NCBI GenBank assembly: GCA_003246755.1
Contig: QKDC01000041.1
Location: 1-47,023 of the forward strand
Length of the DNA: 47,023 nucleotides
Direction: 5' to 3'
Origin: Gemmatimonadota bacterium
GTDB taxonomy: Bacteria > Gemmatimonadota > Gemmatimonadetes > Gemmatimonadales > GWC2-71-9
The notes under the pieces are model-generated. The model ran no database searches, was not told the origin of the DNA, and saw only the letters and a list, made by a program, of their open reading frames with translations. This document shows, in pieces, positions 34,011 to 42,887 of this stretch (positions are counted from its first letter, which is position 1; each line of letters opens with the position of its first letter). A program made the translations under genes and the position numbers.

Positions 34011-34489
34011 GATCCGAATCGGTCCGCGAGCGCCTCCCCAACGGCGGGATGGACGAGCTGGCTGACGTCACCGCCAAACATGGCCACTTCGCGTACCAGC
34101 GTGGAACTGACGTAGGTGAGGTGGTTCGCCGGCGCCAGGAACACCGTTTCCAGCGCCGGGTTGAGTTGTCGATTCATGAGGGCCATTTGCAGTTCGTACT
34201 CGAAGTCGCCTGCCGCACGAAGACCGCGTACCACGACACTGGCGTTCCGCTCCCGGGCGAAGTCGGCGAGCAGCCCACGGAAGCTCTCGATGGTGACGAA
34301 GGGCATTTCATCCACAATCGTCTCGAGCAAGGCAACGCGTTCGGGAACCGTAAAGAGCGGTTCCTTGGCGACGTTCTCCGCCACAGCGACAATCACTCGA
34401 TCGGCCAAGGCGAGACACCGCCGGATCAGATCTTCATGACCTCGCGTCGGAGGGTCGAAGGACCCTGGATAGATGGCGATTCGGTTCAT
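34007..34489 (-). CDS. coaD: Phosphopantetheine adenylyltransferase
   Basis: A 160-residue enzyme for the fourth step of coenzyme A synthesis. It has the nucleotidyl-transferase motif AIYPGSFDPPTRGHEDLI (T/HxGH-type), NVAKEPLFTVPERVALL, VVRGLRAAGDFEYELQMALMNRQL and the C-terminal VSSTLVREVAMFGGDVSQLVHP. Length is normal. It overlaps rsmD and pta by four bases each; coaD after rsmD is a very common pairing. Confidence 0.97.
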   Translation of the reverse strand: MNRIAIYPGSFDPPTRGHEDLIRRCLALADRVIVAVAENVAKEPLFTVPERVALLETIVDEMPFVTIESFRGLLADFARERNASVVVRGLRAAGDFEYELQMALMNRQLNPALETVFLAPANHLTYVSSTLVREVAMFGGDVSQLVHPAVGEALADRFGS

Positions 34490-35004
34490 GGACCGTGACA
34501 GAAAGTGATGGAAGTATCCCCGTAGCGTCTGGTGTCATCACCCGCGAGAGCCACCGAGGTTGCGTGCTCGACGGCCAGCAAACGAGCAAACGGTTGTTCC
34601 CGAAAGGCGCGAACCACCCGTTCGGCATAATCCTTCGCATACGGCGGATCCGCAAGCGCGAGGTCATATCTGTCGGACCCGAGCTTGCCGAGGAAGGTCA
34701 TGGCATTTGCCCGCACGATACGCGACCGGTCGCGGACGCCGAGTGCCTCGACATTCCTTCGAAGCAATGCCAATGACGCCGGAGCCGACTCGACGAAGTG
34801 GACCTCCGCCGCTCCCCTCGAGAGGGTTTCGAGCCCCAACGCACCGGTACCAGCAAAGAGGTCGAGCACCCTGGCGCCCTCCAACATGGGGGCGAGGATG
34901 CTCATCCAGGCCTCCCGAACACGGTCTGAGGTCGGGCGCACATCTCTCCCCCCGGGTGTGAAGAGTCGTCGACCTTTGAACTCTCCGGCAATGATTCGGG
35001 TCAC
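34486..35004 (-). CDS. rsmD: 16S rRNA (guanine966-N2)-methyltransferase
   Basis: A 172-residue SAM methyltransferase: MTRIIAGEFKGRRLFTPGGRDVRPTSDRVREAWMSIL at the N-terminus, VLDLFAGTGALGLETLSRGA for SAM and the catalytic ALADPPYAKD. It methylates G966 of 16S rRNA during assembly. It is coupled to recJ and to coaD by 4-base overlaps. Confidence 0.95.
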   Translation of the reverse strand: MTRIIAGEFKGRRLFTPGGRDVRPTSDRVREAWMSILAPMLEGARVLDLFAGTGALGLETLSRGAAEVHFVESAPASLALLRRNVEALGVRDRSRIVRANAMTFLGKLGSDRYDLALADPPYAKDYAERVVRAFREQPFARLLAVEHATSVALAGDDTRRYGDTSITFCHGP

Positions 35005-36752
35005 TGATCGTCAGACGACTTCAGCGTGTCGGCAGACGTCAGCGCGAGCACTCGTGCCTGGAGAGTGCTCTTCCCGCGAAACTCGTTCTGTTCGAGCCGC
35101 AGAGCCGCGTCCACCCTCTTCCCTCCACCGAGCACGCCCTCCGAACGCTCGGCGAGGTTGAACCCGATCGCGTCGAGTCGATGGCGCCCTTCACGGAGGA
35201 CACCCTTCAAGTGGCCGTGTCCCACGACTCGTGGCTCCTCGAACTCTACATCACGAATCCCGAACACCGGCGATGGATTCCCCATACCGCACGGTTCCAG
35301 GTACCGGCACAGCCGCTCCAGGTCGTCCGTGGCATCGTCAAGGCCGATCAGGAGGTCGACACGTTGTTCCGGTCCCAGCGAGTCGGGCTCCAACTGGCGC
35401 CGTGCCACCTGGGTGAACCGCTCACGAAACGCGTCGAAGCGGTTCCGTGCGATCGTGAGGCCACCGGCCATCTTGTGACCACCGTAGCGCTCGAGCAGAT
35501 CACCGCACTCGACCAGGGCCCCGTGGAGATCGAACCGCGAAATGCTCCGCCCGGATCCCTTCCCGGTGTCACCCTCGAATGCGATGAGAAAGGCGGGACG
35601 ACCGTACCGCTCCACCACTCGTGACGCGACGATCCCCACCACACCCGGGTGCCACGCCTCACCCCCAAGCACGATTGCGGAGTCACGCGTCGCGTCGAAG
35701 TCTTGCTCGACGAGAGCGATGGCCTCTTCGAGAATCCGTGCGTCGAGGTCCTGGCGTTCGGTGTTCCGAACTTCGAGTCGATCGGCGAGCGCCGCCGCCT
35801 CCGCCGGATCATCCGAGAGAAGGAGTCGGAGCCCGTCCGCCGCTTCGCCCACACGGCCGGCGGCGTTGAGTCTGGGGGCGAGAATGAATCCGACCTGACC
35901 GGCCCGGATCGTCTTGCCCTCGAGTCCGGATGAGCGGATCAGCGCCTGTAGGCCAACCCATCGCGTCTGTTGCAGGAGCCGAAGCCCATGACGTACCAGG
36001 GTACGGTTTTCCCCGACCAGGGGAACCACATCCGCCACCGTCGCCAACGCGACGAGGTCGAGGGCGTGGAGGGGATATGTCGGAGGTAACCCCAGTGGAG
36101 CGACGAGAGCTTGCAGCAGCTTGAAGGCGATGCCGGTTCCACACAGCATCCCCAAGCCGGATTCATCCCCAGCCTGCTGCGGATCGACCACCGCGACCGC
36201 CCTCGGAAGTTCGGCTCCCGGAAGGTGGTGATCGGTCACGATCACGTCGATGCCGCCCTCATTTGCCTGTGATACCGTCTCAACGGCCGTGATGCCGCAG
36301 TCGCAGGTGATGATCAGGCCTGCCTTGAGCCGTGCGGCCTCGGCCAACCCGGCCGGCCCGAAGTCGTAGCCATCCCGCAGTCGGTGGGGGACGAAAGGGA
36401 TCGCCCGCGCCCCTGCTTCGCGCAGGGCGCGCGTCAGGAGGGCTGTCGCCGATTGCCCGTCGACATCGTAGTCGCCATGAACGAGGATGTTTTCTCCGGT
36501 CTCCACCGCCTGCACGATCCGGGTGACCGCGTTCTCCATCCCCAGGAGCGTCCCGGGGTCGCTCAAGTCATCGAGGGTGGGCCGGAGAAAGGTCTTGGCG
36601 CGCTCGGGGTCCACGTGGCCACGCTGCGCGAGGAGGCCCGCCAACGGCAGGGGGATCGACAACTCCCGAGCGAGGTGGCGGGTGATCGTCGGGTCGGCGG
36701 GTGGGTGGAGCACCCATCGGGTGGCGAGCGTGGAGGATGGTCCCCGTGTCAC
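35001..36752 (-). CDS. recJ: Single-stranded-DNA-specific exonuclease RecJ
   Basis: A 583-residue 5'-3' exonuclease of recombination and mismatch repair. DHH motifs: ILVHGDYDVDGQSATALL, IITCDCGITAVE and VIVTDHHLPGAELP; then ADVVPLVGENR, and the DHHA1 motif RYGGHKMAGGLTI; a C-terminal OB-like part follows. The start is GTG at 36752, overlapping the TGA of the zinc-ribbon gene; the longer open frame overlaps that gene and is not real. Confidence 0.95.
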   Translation of the reverse strand: MTRGPSSTLATRWVLHPPADPTITRHLARELSIPLPLAGLLAQRGHVDPERAKTFLRPTLDDLSDPGTLLGMENAVTRIVQAVETGENILVHGDYDVDGQSATALLTRALREAGARAIPFVPHRLRDGYDFGPAGLAEAARLKAGLIITCDCGITAVETVSQANEGGIDVIVTDHHLPGAELPRAVAVVDPQQAGDESGLGMLCGTGIAFKLLQALVAPLGLPPTYPLHALDLVALATVADVVPLVGENRTLVRHGLRLLQQTRWVGLQALIRSSGLEGKTIRAGQVGFILAPRLNAAGRVGEAADGLRLLLSDDPAEAAALADRLEVRNTERQDLDARILEEAIALVEQDFDATRDSAIVLGGEAWHPGVVGIVASRVVERYGRPAFLIAFEGDTGKGSGRSISRFDLHGALVECGDLLERYGGHKMAGGLTIARNRFDAFRERFTQVARRQLEPDSLGPEQRVDLLIGLDDATDDLERLCRYLEPCGMGNPSPVFGIRDVEFEEPRVVGHGHLKGVLREGRHRLDAIGFNLAERSEGVLGGGKRVDAALRLEQNEFRGKSTLQARVLALTSADTLKSSDDQ

Positions 36753-37462
36753 GCCACCTCGTCGGCCGTGTACAGAATGACACCACAGGCCTCGCAGTGG
36801 TCGAGAATGGCTCCCGTCCGAATCTGGTTCCGCCGACTCATGGGGATGGCCGTGAAGCAGGCTCCGCAAGCGGCGCCGTGCATGGCCACGACGACCGCGG
36901 TGTTTCGCGACTGGCGAAGACGGTCGTAGCGCAGATACACCGGCCGATTGAGTGCCTGGGATGCTTCTTCTCGAGCCGCGGCGGCGGCGTCCCGTTCCGC
37001 CTCCGCCTTGGTGACCTCTTGGGCGAGGGCGTCTCGCTGTTCACTCTGGCCCGCCTGAAGTTCTTCCAGTTGTTGCGTCGCGCTTTCCACCTGCTTCTCG
37101 GCTTCGGTCGTTCGTTCGGAGATCTTGAACCACTCGGCCTCTTCTCGGACCAGGCCGGCCCGAGCGAGTTCGAGTTCGGTGGCGAGGGCATTGTGCTCGC
37201 GTGCAGTCTTGGCCAGTTCGACGCGCTGCCGTCTTCGATCCTGAAGGATTCTGAGACCCTCGATCTTCGCCTCGATCTCCTCCCGTCGCTTCGCCACGGC
37301 TTCGAGCGCTTGTTTGGCCGTCTCGACATTCTGCTTGGCTTGAGCGACTTCCTCGTCGTACGCCGCAAGTTGATCCATGACGGCCTGGAGTTGTTGCTCG
37401 GCCTCGTAGAGGACGAGGTCGCGGGACTGAAGTTCAAGAAGATGTTCGAGATCAGGATGCAT
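36749..37462 (-). CDS. Coiled-coil zinc-ribbon protein (CT398/DUF164-like)
   Basis: A 237-residue protein: an N-terminal coiled coil of about 170 residues (DLEHLLELQSRDLVLYEAEQQLQAVMDQL onward), then a C4 zinc ribbon with CGAC (in GAACGACFTAIPM) and CEACGVILY near the C-terminus. The CT398/DUF164 family is widespread in bacteria; roles in flagellar or secretion export and RNA metabolism have been suggested, none firmly. It stands between dnaG and recJ and is coupled to recJ. Confidence 0.85.
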   Translation of the reverse strand: MHPDLEHLLELQSRDLVLYEAEQQLQAVMDQLAAYDEEVAQAKQNVETAKQALEAVAKRREEIEAKIEGLRILQDRRRQRVELAKTAREHNALATELELARAGLVREEAEWFKISERTTEAEKQVESATQQLEELQAGQSEQRDALAQEVTKAEAERDAAAAAREEASQALNRPVYLRYDRLRQSRNTAVVVAMHGAACGACFTAIPMSRRNQIRTGAILDHCEACGVILYTADEVA

Positions 37463-37468
37463 TTGTCC

Positions 37469-39250
37469 TCATTCCTGCGATGAAGATGGAGTACGTGCCG
37501 GTCGGGATCCCCGCCCGGCTGCCTTGTGCCAACTGTAGTGCTGCGTTCTCTCTTCCGACCATGAGGCCATGGCGCGCCGCCGCTCCTCGGGGTCCGTCAT
37601 CGCGCTCACCCTCCGGAACTCGATCCGATCGCGCAACTTGTCTGAGGCGGAAGCGTAGGCCTCGTCGAGATTCAGTCCGGTGAGTCCACCCGCGGCCTCC
37701 CGCAATCGATCGAAGGTCGGGAGCGTGTCCGCGGGTAAGTTCGGCGCCACGTCGCCCGGATCGGCCTCTGGCGGTAGGTCGATCAGGGCACTGAAGATGG
37801 TCCGGAGTGCGGGATGCTCGAACCATTCGGGGGGCACTTCCTCCCGCGCTCGACTCCGCCACCGGTTCGCGGTCAGTAAGACCTTGAGCAGTTGCTCTTC
37901 CACCTTCGAGGCGGGCGACTGTTTCGCGGGCGCCGCTCCGGACACAGACAGCGGCCGACGCACTACAGTACTGGGATGACTCCGCAACTCGCGGATCAAC
38001 GTCTCGCGGGACACACCCAGGCGCTCCGCGACACGTCCCACGTAGAGGTCTTTCACGACGGGATCGGAAACCGCCCTCAGCGTGGGGAACAGACGATCGA
38101 GCGCTTCCCGTTTGCGTTGGACATCCGAGAGCCAGCCCCGTTGATCGAGTAACTGAAGCTTGCGATCGAGGACATCAATTGCATCCCTCACCAGCGCCTG
38201 CAGCGCCTTCACCCCCTTGGTGCGGACGATCACATCGGGGTCGCTGTCGGGCGGAAGGGTAACCACCTTGACCAGCAGGCCGTGCGTGAGCAGTACATCC
38301 CCTGAACGGAAGGTGGCTCGCAGCCCCGCCTTGTCGCTGTCGTAGAGCAACACGGCGGTCTTCGCGTAGCGGCGCAGGGTTGCGCCCTGCTCGGTCGTGA
38401 GTGCCGTGCCCAGCGCGGCAACGACGTTCTCGATCCCGGCCGCGTAAAGGCGGAGCACATCGAAATACCCCTCGACGACGAGAGCGGTTTCCTCGCGTCG
38501 AATCGCTCCCTTGGCCAGGTGGAGGTGATAGAGAAGACTGCCTTTGTGGAAGATCGGGCATTCGGGTGAGTTGAGGTACTTCGGCTCTCCCCGACCCAGC
38601 ATGCGCCCACCGAAACCCACGACGCGTCCCCGAACATCGTGAATGGGGAATTGGAGCCTGCCCCGAAATCGTGCCCGGACGGTTCCATCGTCACGCTGGT
38701 GAAGCAGTCCCGCTTCCAGAAGGACCGGCTCTTCGATCCCGAGACGCTTCATCTCCTCGATCAGGGCTGGGCCGCGCGGAGCATAACCCAGCCCCCACTC
38801 ACCGGCCATCGCCAACGGGATGTCCCGTTCTTCAAGGTAGGCCCGAGCCTCCCTTGCTTCCTCCCCTTCCTGAAGACTCTTCGCGAAGAAGTCGTGCGCC
38901 ATGGCCACCGCCTGGAACAACGGTTCGCGCGGATCAGGGCCTTGGCGGGACTGGGTTTCGGGGATCACGATTCCAACGCGGCGTGCCACATCTCGGACTG
39001 CGGTTGGGTAGTCCATCCCGAACCGCCGCATCAACCAAGTGAAGATGTCTCCACTCGCATGGCAGACGAAGCAGTAGTACATCCCCTTCTTCTGGATCAC
39101 GGCGAAGTTCTTGTTGCTTCCCCCGTGGAAGGGGCAGGGACCGCGATAATCCGCCCCGGTCCGTTTGAGTTGCACTGCTTCCCCGATGATCCCGACCATG
39201 TCGGCCGCATCACGAATCTGTTCGATGACCTCTTCGGGAATCATGCTCAT
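37469..39250 (-). CDS. dnaG: DNA primase
   Basis: A 593-residue primase making RNA primers for replication. The N-terminal CHC2 zinc finger shows CPFHGGSNKNFAV and MYYCFVCHASGD; the RNA polymerase domain follows with GWGLGYAPRG and FPIHDVRGRVVGFGGRML; the TOPRIM part has LVVEGYFDVLRLYAAG and VLLYDSDKAG. The C-terminal helicase-binding domain is present. Here it lies between mutS2 and the zinc-ribbon gene; the common partner rpoD is absent from this position. Confidence 0.96.
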   Translation of the reverse strand: MSMIPEEVIEQIRDAADMVGIIGEAVQLKRTGADYRGPCPFHGGSNKNFAVIQKKGMYYCFVCHASGDIFTWLMRRFGMDYPTAVRDVARRVGIVIPETQSRQGPDPREPLFQAVAMAHDFFAKSLQEGEEAREARAYLEERDIPLAMAGEWGLGYAPRGPALIEEMKRLGIEEPVLLEAGLLHQRDDGTVRARFRGRLQFPIHDVRGRVVGFGGRMLGRGEPKYLNSPECPIFHKGSLLYHLHLAKGAIRREETALVVEGYFDVLRLYAAGIENVVAALGTALTTEQGATLRRYAKTAVLLYDSDKAGLRATFRSGDVLLTHGLLVKVVTLPPDSDPDVIVRTKGVKALQALVRDAIDVLDRKLQLLDQRGWLSDVQRKREALDRLFPTLRAVSDPVVKDLYVGRVAERLGVSRETLIRELRSHPSTVVRRPLSVSGAAPAKQSPASKVEEQLLKVLLTANRWRSRAREEVPPEWFEHPALRTIFSALIDLPPEADPGDVAPNLPADTLPTFDRLREAAGGLTGLNLDEAYASASDKLRDRIEFRRVSAMTDPEERRRAMASWSEERTQHYSWHKAAGRGSRPARTPSSSQE

Positions 39251-41700
39251 GCCCTGAACTCCACGATCGTCACCCCGCTGCCACCCGCCTTGGGAGGAGC
39301 GAGGGCGAATTGTGAGACGCGGGGGTCCCGGGACAGCACTTCATGTACGCGTTCTCGCACGGCGCCGGTGCCCTTCCCATGAATGACCTTGAGGGAGGGG
39401 TGATCGGCGAGCACGGCCGCGTCGAGGGCTGCGACCATCGCCATCTCGGCCTCGTCAACCCGATGCCCTCGGAGATCAATCTCCAGGGGAGCAAGCTCCG
39501 CCCGTGCCCCGACCGCGCCCGAGTGGGTTATCTCCCGTTCGCTGGCGACCGGCTCATCGGCCACCACTTCGACGACATGCGCCACCGGCACCACCAGTCG
39601 GAGATTTCCTGCCGTCACCTCGACCTTGTTCTCACGCGCTTCGATGACACGGCCAATGACACCGTCGCGGAGTCGGACGCGGTCCCCGGGCGCAAGCGTG
39701 GCCGGTCCGGCTCGCCGTCGCGGTTCGGCGCGCTGAGCGTCTCTTGCCGCACGTGCCTCGACGATGGCCTCCTCGACTAGGCGACGCGCCTCACGGGCCC
39801 TACCCTCTTGAGCGGCGACCTCGATCGCCTCCTCGACTTCCCGCCTGGCCGCAAGGAGCGCATCGGTCACCAGCGAGTGGGCTTGACGTTCCGCGTGGCG
39901 CTCGCGCTCGCGCAGGTCCCGCTCGCGACGCTCCAATTCGGCGAGCCTGGCCTCCGCCCCCGACTGCGCGTTACGCAAACCCTCCTCTGCCGCATCCAGC
40001 GCCTGCGCGCGCTCCGCGAGTTGCCGCGTCCGTGTTTCCGCATCCCGCAGTAAGGCGTCGAGGGCGAGTTCCTGGCGCGGCACCCGCTGTTCCGCTCGGT
40101 CCACCACTTCGGAAGGAACGCCCAACCGCTTCGCGATGGCGAGGCCGTAACTCCTCCCCGGGACGCCAGCATTGAACCGGTAGCTTGGCGACAAACTGGC
40201 GGCGTCGAACTCCAGTGAACCATTCACGACACCAGTCTCCTCGGCGGCAAGTGTCTTGAGGGCTCCGAGGTGGGTGGTCGCGACCGTCAGCGTACCACGC
40301 CGTGTCAGGGATTCGAGGGCCGCCCACGCGAGGGCGGCCCCTTCGGCAGGATCGGTCCCACTCCCGATCTCGTCGAGGAGGACCATGCTCTGGTGGTCCG
40401 CCCCTTCGAGTATTTCCCGCAAGGATGACACGTGGGCACTGAAGGTCGAGAGATCGGCCGTGATGCTCTGATGATCACCGATGTCAGCGAACAGACGCTT
40501 GAGGAGTGGAATCCGACAACCGGGGGCGATGGGCGGGATGACACCGGCATGCACCATTGCGACCGCCAGCCCGATCGCCTTGAGCAGCACCGTCTTGCCC
40601 CCTGCATTCGGACCACTGACGATCAGCGTCTGATCACCGACGTCGAGTTCCAGATCGAATGGTACCGTATCGGGAATCCGCCCCAACAGGATAGGGTGGC
40701 GGCATTCCGTGAGCCGCAGGCACAGTCCGGTTTCCACGAGCGTGGGTGGGGTAGCGCCGACATGTTCCGCGTATCGCGCACGGGCGAGGATGTCGTCCAC
40801 CTCCACGCACATCCGATGCGCATCGTCGATCTGGCGGGTGAGCGGCCGAAGCAGGTTCGAGAGTTCTGTGAGAACGCGGTGAACCTCCCGTGCCTCCTCC
40901 TGTTGCGCCTCGCGCAGCGTGTTCCCCAGTTCGATGGCCTCCGTCGGTTCCACGAACAGCGTCCCGGAACTCCCCGATTCGTCGTGCACGATCCCACGGG
41001 GCCCGGCGCGCGCATCGCGGCGAACCGGAATGACATAACGGCCGTTCCGGACGGTGACACCGCTCGATCCCGCCTGAGGATCGTACGCACGATGAATCGC
41101 CTCAAGCTTCCGGATGAGCCGATCCCGTACCACCTGCACCTCGCGGCGCGCCTTGGCCAGACCGGGACTCGCCCCATCCAACACTTCGCCATCATCATCG
41201 AACGAGCGGTCGAGTCGACCCGCGATCTCTCGATCGGGTATCGGCGCCGCAAGACCGGCAAGCCTGGGCGCACGACTGCCAACCGCGTGCAACTGGCGGC
41301 TCAGCTCTCGCGCAGCCCGCAACGTTGTCCGGACCGCCACGAATTCGGGTCCGGCCAACACGCTCCCATCGATGCCGAGTCGGCCGATCACCTCGCGCAA
41401 CACGGGCACCGGGGCAACATCGAAGGGCTCCCCCTGGCTCCGCAGCACCAGAAGTTCTTCGGCCAACCCGAGTTGGTACCGTATCCATTCGGGATTCGAC
41501 GACGGGACCCGGGCACGGACCGCCTCGGCCCCGAGCGGACCGGCGGCCATTCCCGCCACGAGGTCCATCGCCGACGAAAACTCGAGGACGTCGAGGCTGG
41601 CGCCCGCGCACACATGCATGAGGGGGAAAGGGGACGGGGTGCCGGCGCGTTGCTGCGGCGCCGGCACCCCGTCGATCTCCAGCCCGGTGACCACTCTCAT
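39247..41700 (-). CDS. mutS2: Endonuclease MutS2
   Basis: Up to 817 residues. MutS-type core and ATPase: Walker A VSGPNAGGKTVLLKAIGL, LLDEIGSGTDPAEGAALAW, then a coiled coil rich in Arg/Glu/Ala, a KOW-like strand (PGDRVRLRDGVIGRVIE), and a C-terminal Smr nuclease domain (LEIDLRGHRVDEAEMAM, KVIHGKGTGAVRERVHEVL). MutS2 suppresses recombination and, in some bacteria, rescues collided ribosomes. The start is unclear: ATG at 41700 overlaps the stop of an upstream mini-ORF, while the ATG at 41619 gives an N-terminus (ASLDVLEF) closer to relatives and would leave a 16-bp hairpin in the leader. Confidence 0.93.
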   Translation of the reverse strand: MRVVTGLEIDGVPAPQQRAGTPSPFPLMHVCAGASLDVLEFSSAMDLVAGMAAGPLGAEAVRARVPSSNPEWIRYQLGLAEELLVLRSQGEPFDVAPVPVLREVIGRLGIDGSVLAGPEFVAVRTTLRAARELSRQLHAVGSRAPRLAGLAAPIPDREIAGRLDRSFDDDGEVLDGASPGLAKARREVQVVRDRLIRKLEAIHRAYDPQAGSSGVTVRNGRYVIPVRRDARAGPRGIVHDESGSSGTLFVEPTEAIELGNTLREAQQEEAREVHRVLTELSNLLRPLTRQIDDAHRMCVEVDDILARARYAEHVGATPPTLVETGLCLRLTECRHPILLGRIPDTVPFDLELDVGDQTLIVSGPNAGGKTVLLKAIGLAVAMVHAGVIPPIAPGCRIPLLKRLFADIGDHQSITADLSTFSAHVSSLREILEGADHQSMVLLDEIGSGTDPAEGAALAWAALESLTRRGTLTVATTHLGALKTLAAEETGVVNGSLEFDAASLSPSYRFNAGVPGRSYGLAIAKRLGVPSEVVDRAEQRVPRQELALDALLRDAETRTRQLAERAQALDAAEEGLRNAQSGAEARLAELERRERDLRERERHAERQAHSLVTDALLAARREVEEAIEVAAQEGRAREARRLVEEAIVEARAARDAQRAEPRRRAGPATLAPGDRVRLRDGVIGRVIEARENKVEVTAGNLRLVVPVAHVVEVVADEPVASEREITHSGAVGARAELAPLEIDLRGHRVDEAEMAMVAALDAAVLADHPSLKVIHGKGTGAVRERVHEVLSRDPRVSQFALAPPKAGGSGVTIVEFRA
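41633..41673 (-). other. 16-bp perfect hairpin at the 5' end of mutS2
   Basis: Arms 41633-41648 and 41658-41673 are exact inverted complements (16 bp, GC-rich, beginning GACGGGGTGCC) around a nine-base loop. It is either codons 10-23 of the longer mutS2 frame or leader sequence 14 bases before the ATG at 41619. There is no T run after it, so it is not a standard terminator. It could control translation initiation. Confidence 0.75.
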
Positions 41701-41738
41701 GCCGGTCGCCGGTCTCCTCTGCCAAGTGATGTCGTCAT
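41697..41738 (-). CDS. Upstream mini-ORF before mutS2 (13 codons)
   Basis: ATG at 41738 follows GGAAGG-TGACG and encodes MTTSLGRGDRRPA before a TGA that overlaps the mutS2 ATG at 41700 (ATGA). A GTG two codons earlier is in frame. It could be a leader peptide that couples translation into mutS2, or chance; no relatives are known to me. Confidence 0.3.
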   Translation of the reverse strand: MTTSLGRGDRRPA

Positions 41739-41820
41739 CGTCACCTTCCTTCCCCCTGACGGCTATTCAGGAGACAGCTTGGAAAGCTAACGCGCGAGCA
41801 TGCGAGAACCAACCTGGGCT

Positions 41821-42168
41821 CTACCCCGGCGGCCAGGCGAGGCGACGGCCACCGAGGACATGGAGGTGCAGGTGACCGACAGATTGGCCCCCGTCGGTGC
41901 CACTGTTCACCACCAACCGATACCCCGAGTCGGCCAGGCCGAGTTCTTGGGCCACCGCCGTCGCGAGATCGAACAAGGCAGGCCAGACCCTTTCCGAATC
42001 AGTCGGGCCCACATCGTTGGCCCCCCCAAAATGTTCTCGGGGTATCACGAGAACATGCACCGGTGCTTGCGGGTTGAGATCGTGAAAGGCCAAAGCCTCG
42101 TCGGAACTCCCGGCCTCCCGCGCTGGAATGTCGCCGCTCACGATACGGCAAAAGATGCAGTCAGACAT
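41821..42168 (-). CDS. HIT-family (HINT-like) nucleotide hydrolase
   Basis: A 115-residue protein: CIFCRIVSGDIPAREAGSSDEALAFHDLNPQAPVHVLVIPREHF and the histidine triad GHLHLHVLGGR near the C-terminus. HINT enzymes hydrolyse purine nucleoside phosphoramidates. The ATG at 42168 overlaps the rsmE end by eight bases; the longer frame overlaps rsmE and is not real. The gene stands before a 120-base gap preceding mutS2. Confidence 0.93.
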   Translation of the reverse strand: MSDCIFCRIVSGDIPAREAGSSDEALAFHDLNPQAPVHVLVIPREHFGGANDVGPTDSERVWPALFDLATAVAQELGLADSGYRLVVNSGTDGGQSVGHLHLHVLGGRRLAWPPG

Positions 42169-42862
42169 TGTGCCCTGCTTCCCTGAGGTGGAAGGCGATC
42201 GCCGCGGCAGCCATCGCGGCGGTTTCGAAACGAAGGACGTGATGACCAAGACGGACGGGGAGCACTCCGGAGTGTAGGAGCATCTGACGTTCGGCCGCGG
42301 TCATGCCGCCCTCGGGGCCAACGATGACCAAGTCCGGGGCCGGACCGTCGAGCCGGGGCGGCTCGGCATTGAGGTCGGCCAACCAGCGGATACCCCCGAC
42401 ATGACGGGCGAGCACTTCCGGTAGTGTATGCGGGAGGTGAACGACCGGGGCCCATACCGCGTGTGACTGCTTGATTGCCTCCAACGCACGACGTTGGAGG
42501 CGCTCTACATTCCCTGCACGTATCCGAGTGGAGACCCCGGCGGTGCGCTCGGTCTCGAGTGGGATGACATCGCTCACTCCGAGTTCGGCGGCCTTTTCGG
42601 CGAGCCACCCAAACCGATCGCGGTCACCGGCACCGACGGCAAGCGTGAGCGCCGCGGGCCGGGGTACTTGGGTGACAGCCCGGACCCGTACCTCGCCCCC
42701 TCCTTTCCAGTACCCGTCCGCACGAGCCCCGTGGCCATCGAGGAGCAGCAGTGGCGTATCGATGGTCACACGCCTGACTTTGAGATGCTGGATTTCGTTG
42801 TGGGGGAGAAGCTGTGTCGTTTCGGGGATCAATGACCCGGAGTCGACGAGGACTGCGATCAT
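42161..42862 (-). CDS. rsmE: 16S rRNA (uracil1498-N3)-methyltransferase
   Basis: A 233-residue SPOUT-class methyltransferase. An N-terminal PUA-like domain (LLPHNEIQHLKVRRV) precedes the knotted domain with LTLAVGAGDRDRFGWLAEKAAELGV, DVIPLETERTAGV and LVIVGPEGGMTAAERQML, then LRFETAAMAAAAI. It methylates U1498 of 16S rRNA. It lies 25 bases after dnaJ; a small hairpin (CGGAGC/GCTCCG) spans the dnaJ stop. Confidence 0.94.
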   Translation of the reverse strand: MIAVLVDSGSLIPETTQLLPHNEIQHLKVRRVTIDTPLLLLDGHGARADGYWKGGGEVRVRAVTQVPRPAALTLAVGAGDRDRFGWLAEKAAELGVSDVIPLETERTAGVSTRIRAGNVERLQRRALEAIKQSHAVWAPVVHLPHTLPEVLARHVGGIRWLADLNAEPPRLDGPAPDLVIVGPEGGMTAAERQMLLHSGVLPVRLGHHVLRFETAAMAAAAIAFHLREAGHNV

Positions 42863-42887
42863 CGTGGTGACCGGCCCCGGAGCCTCC

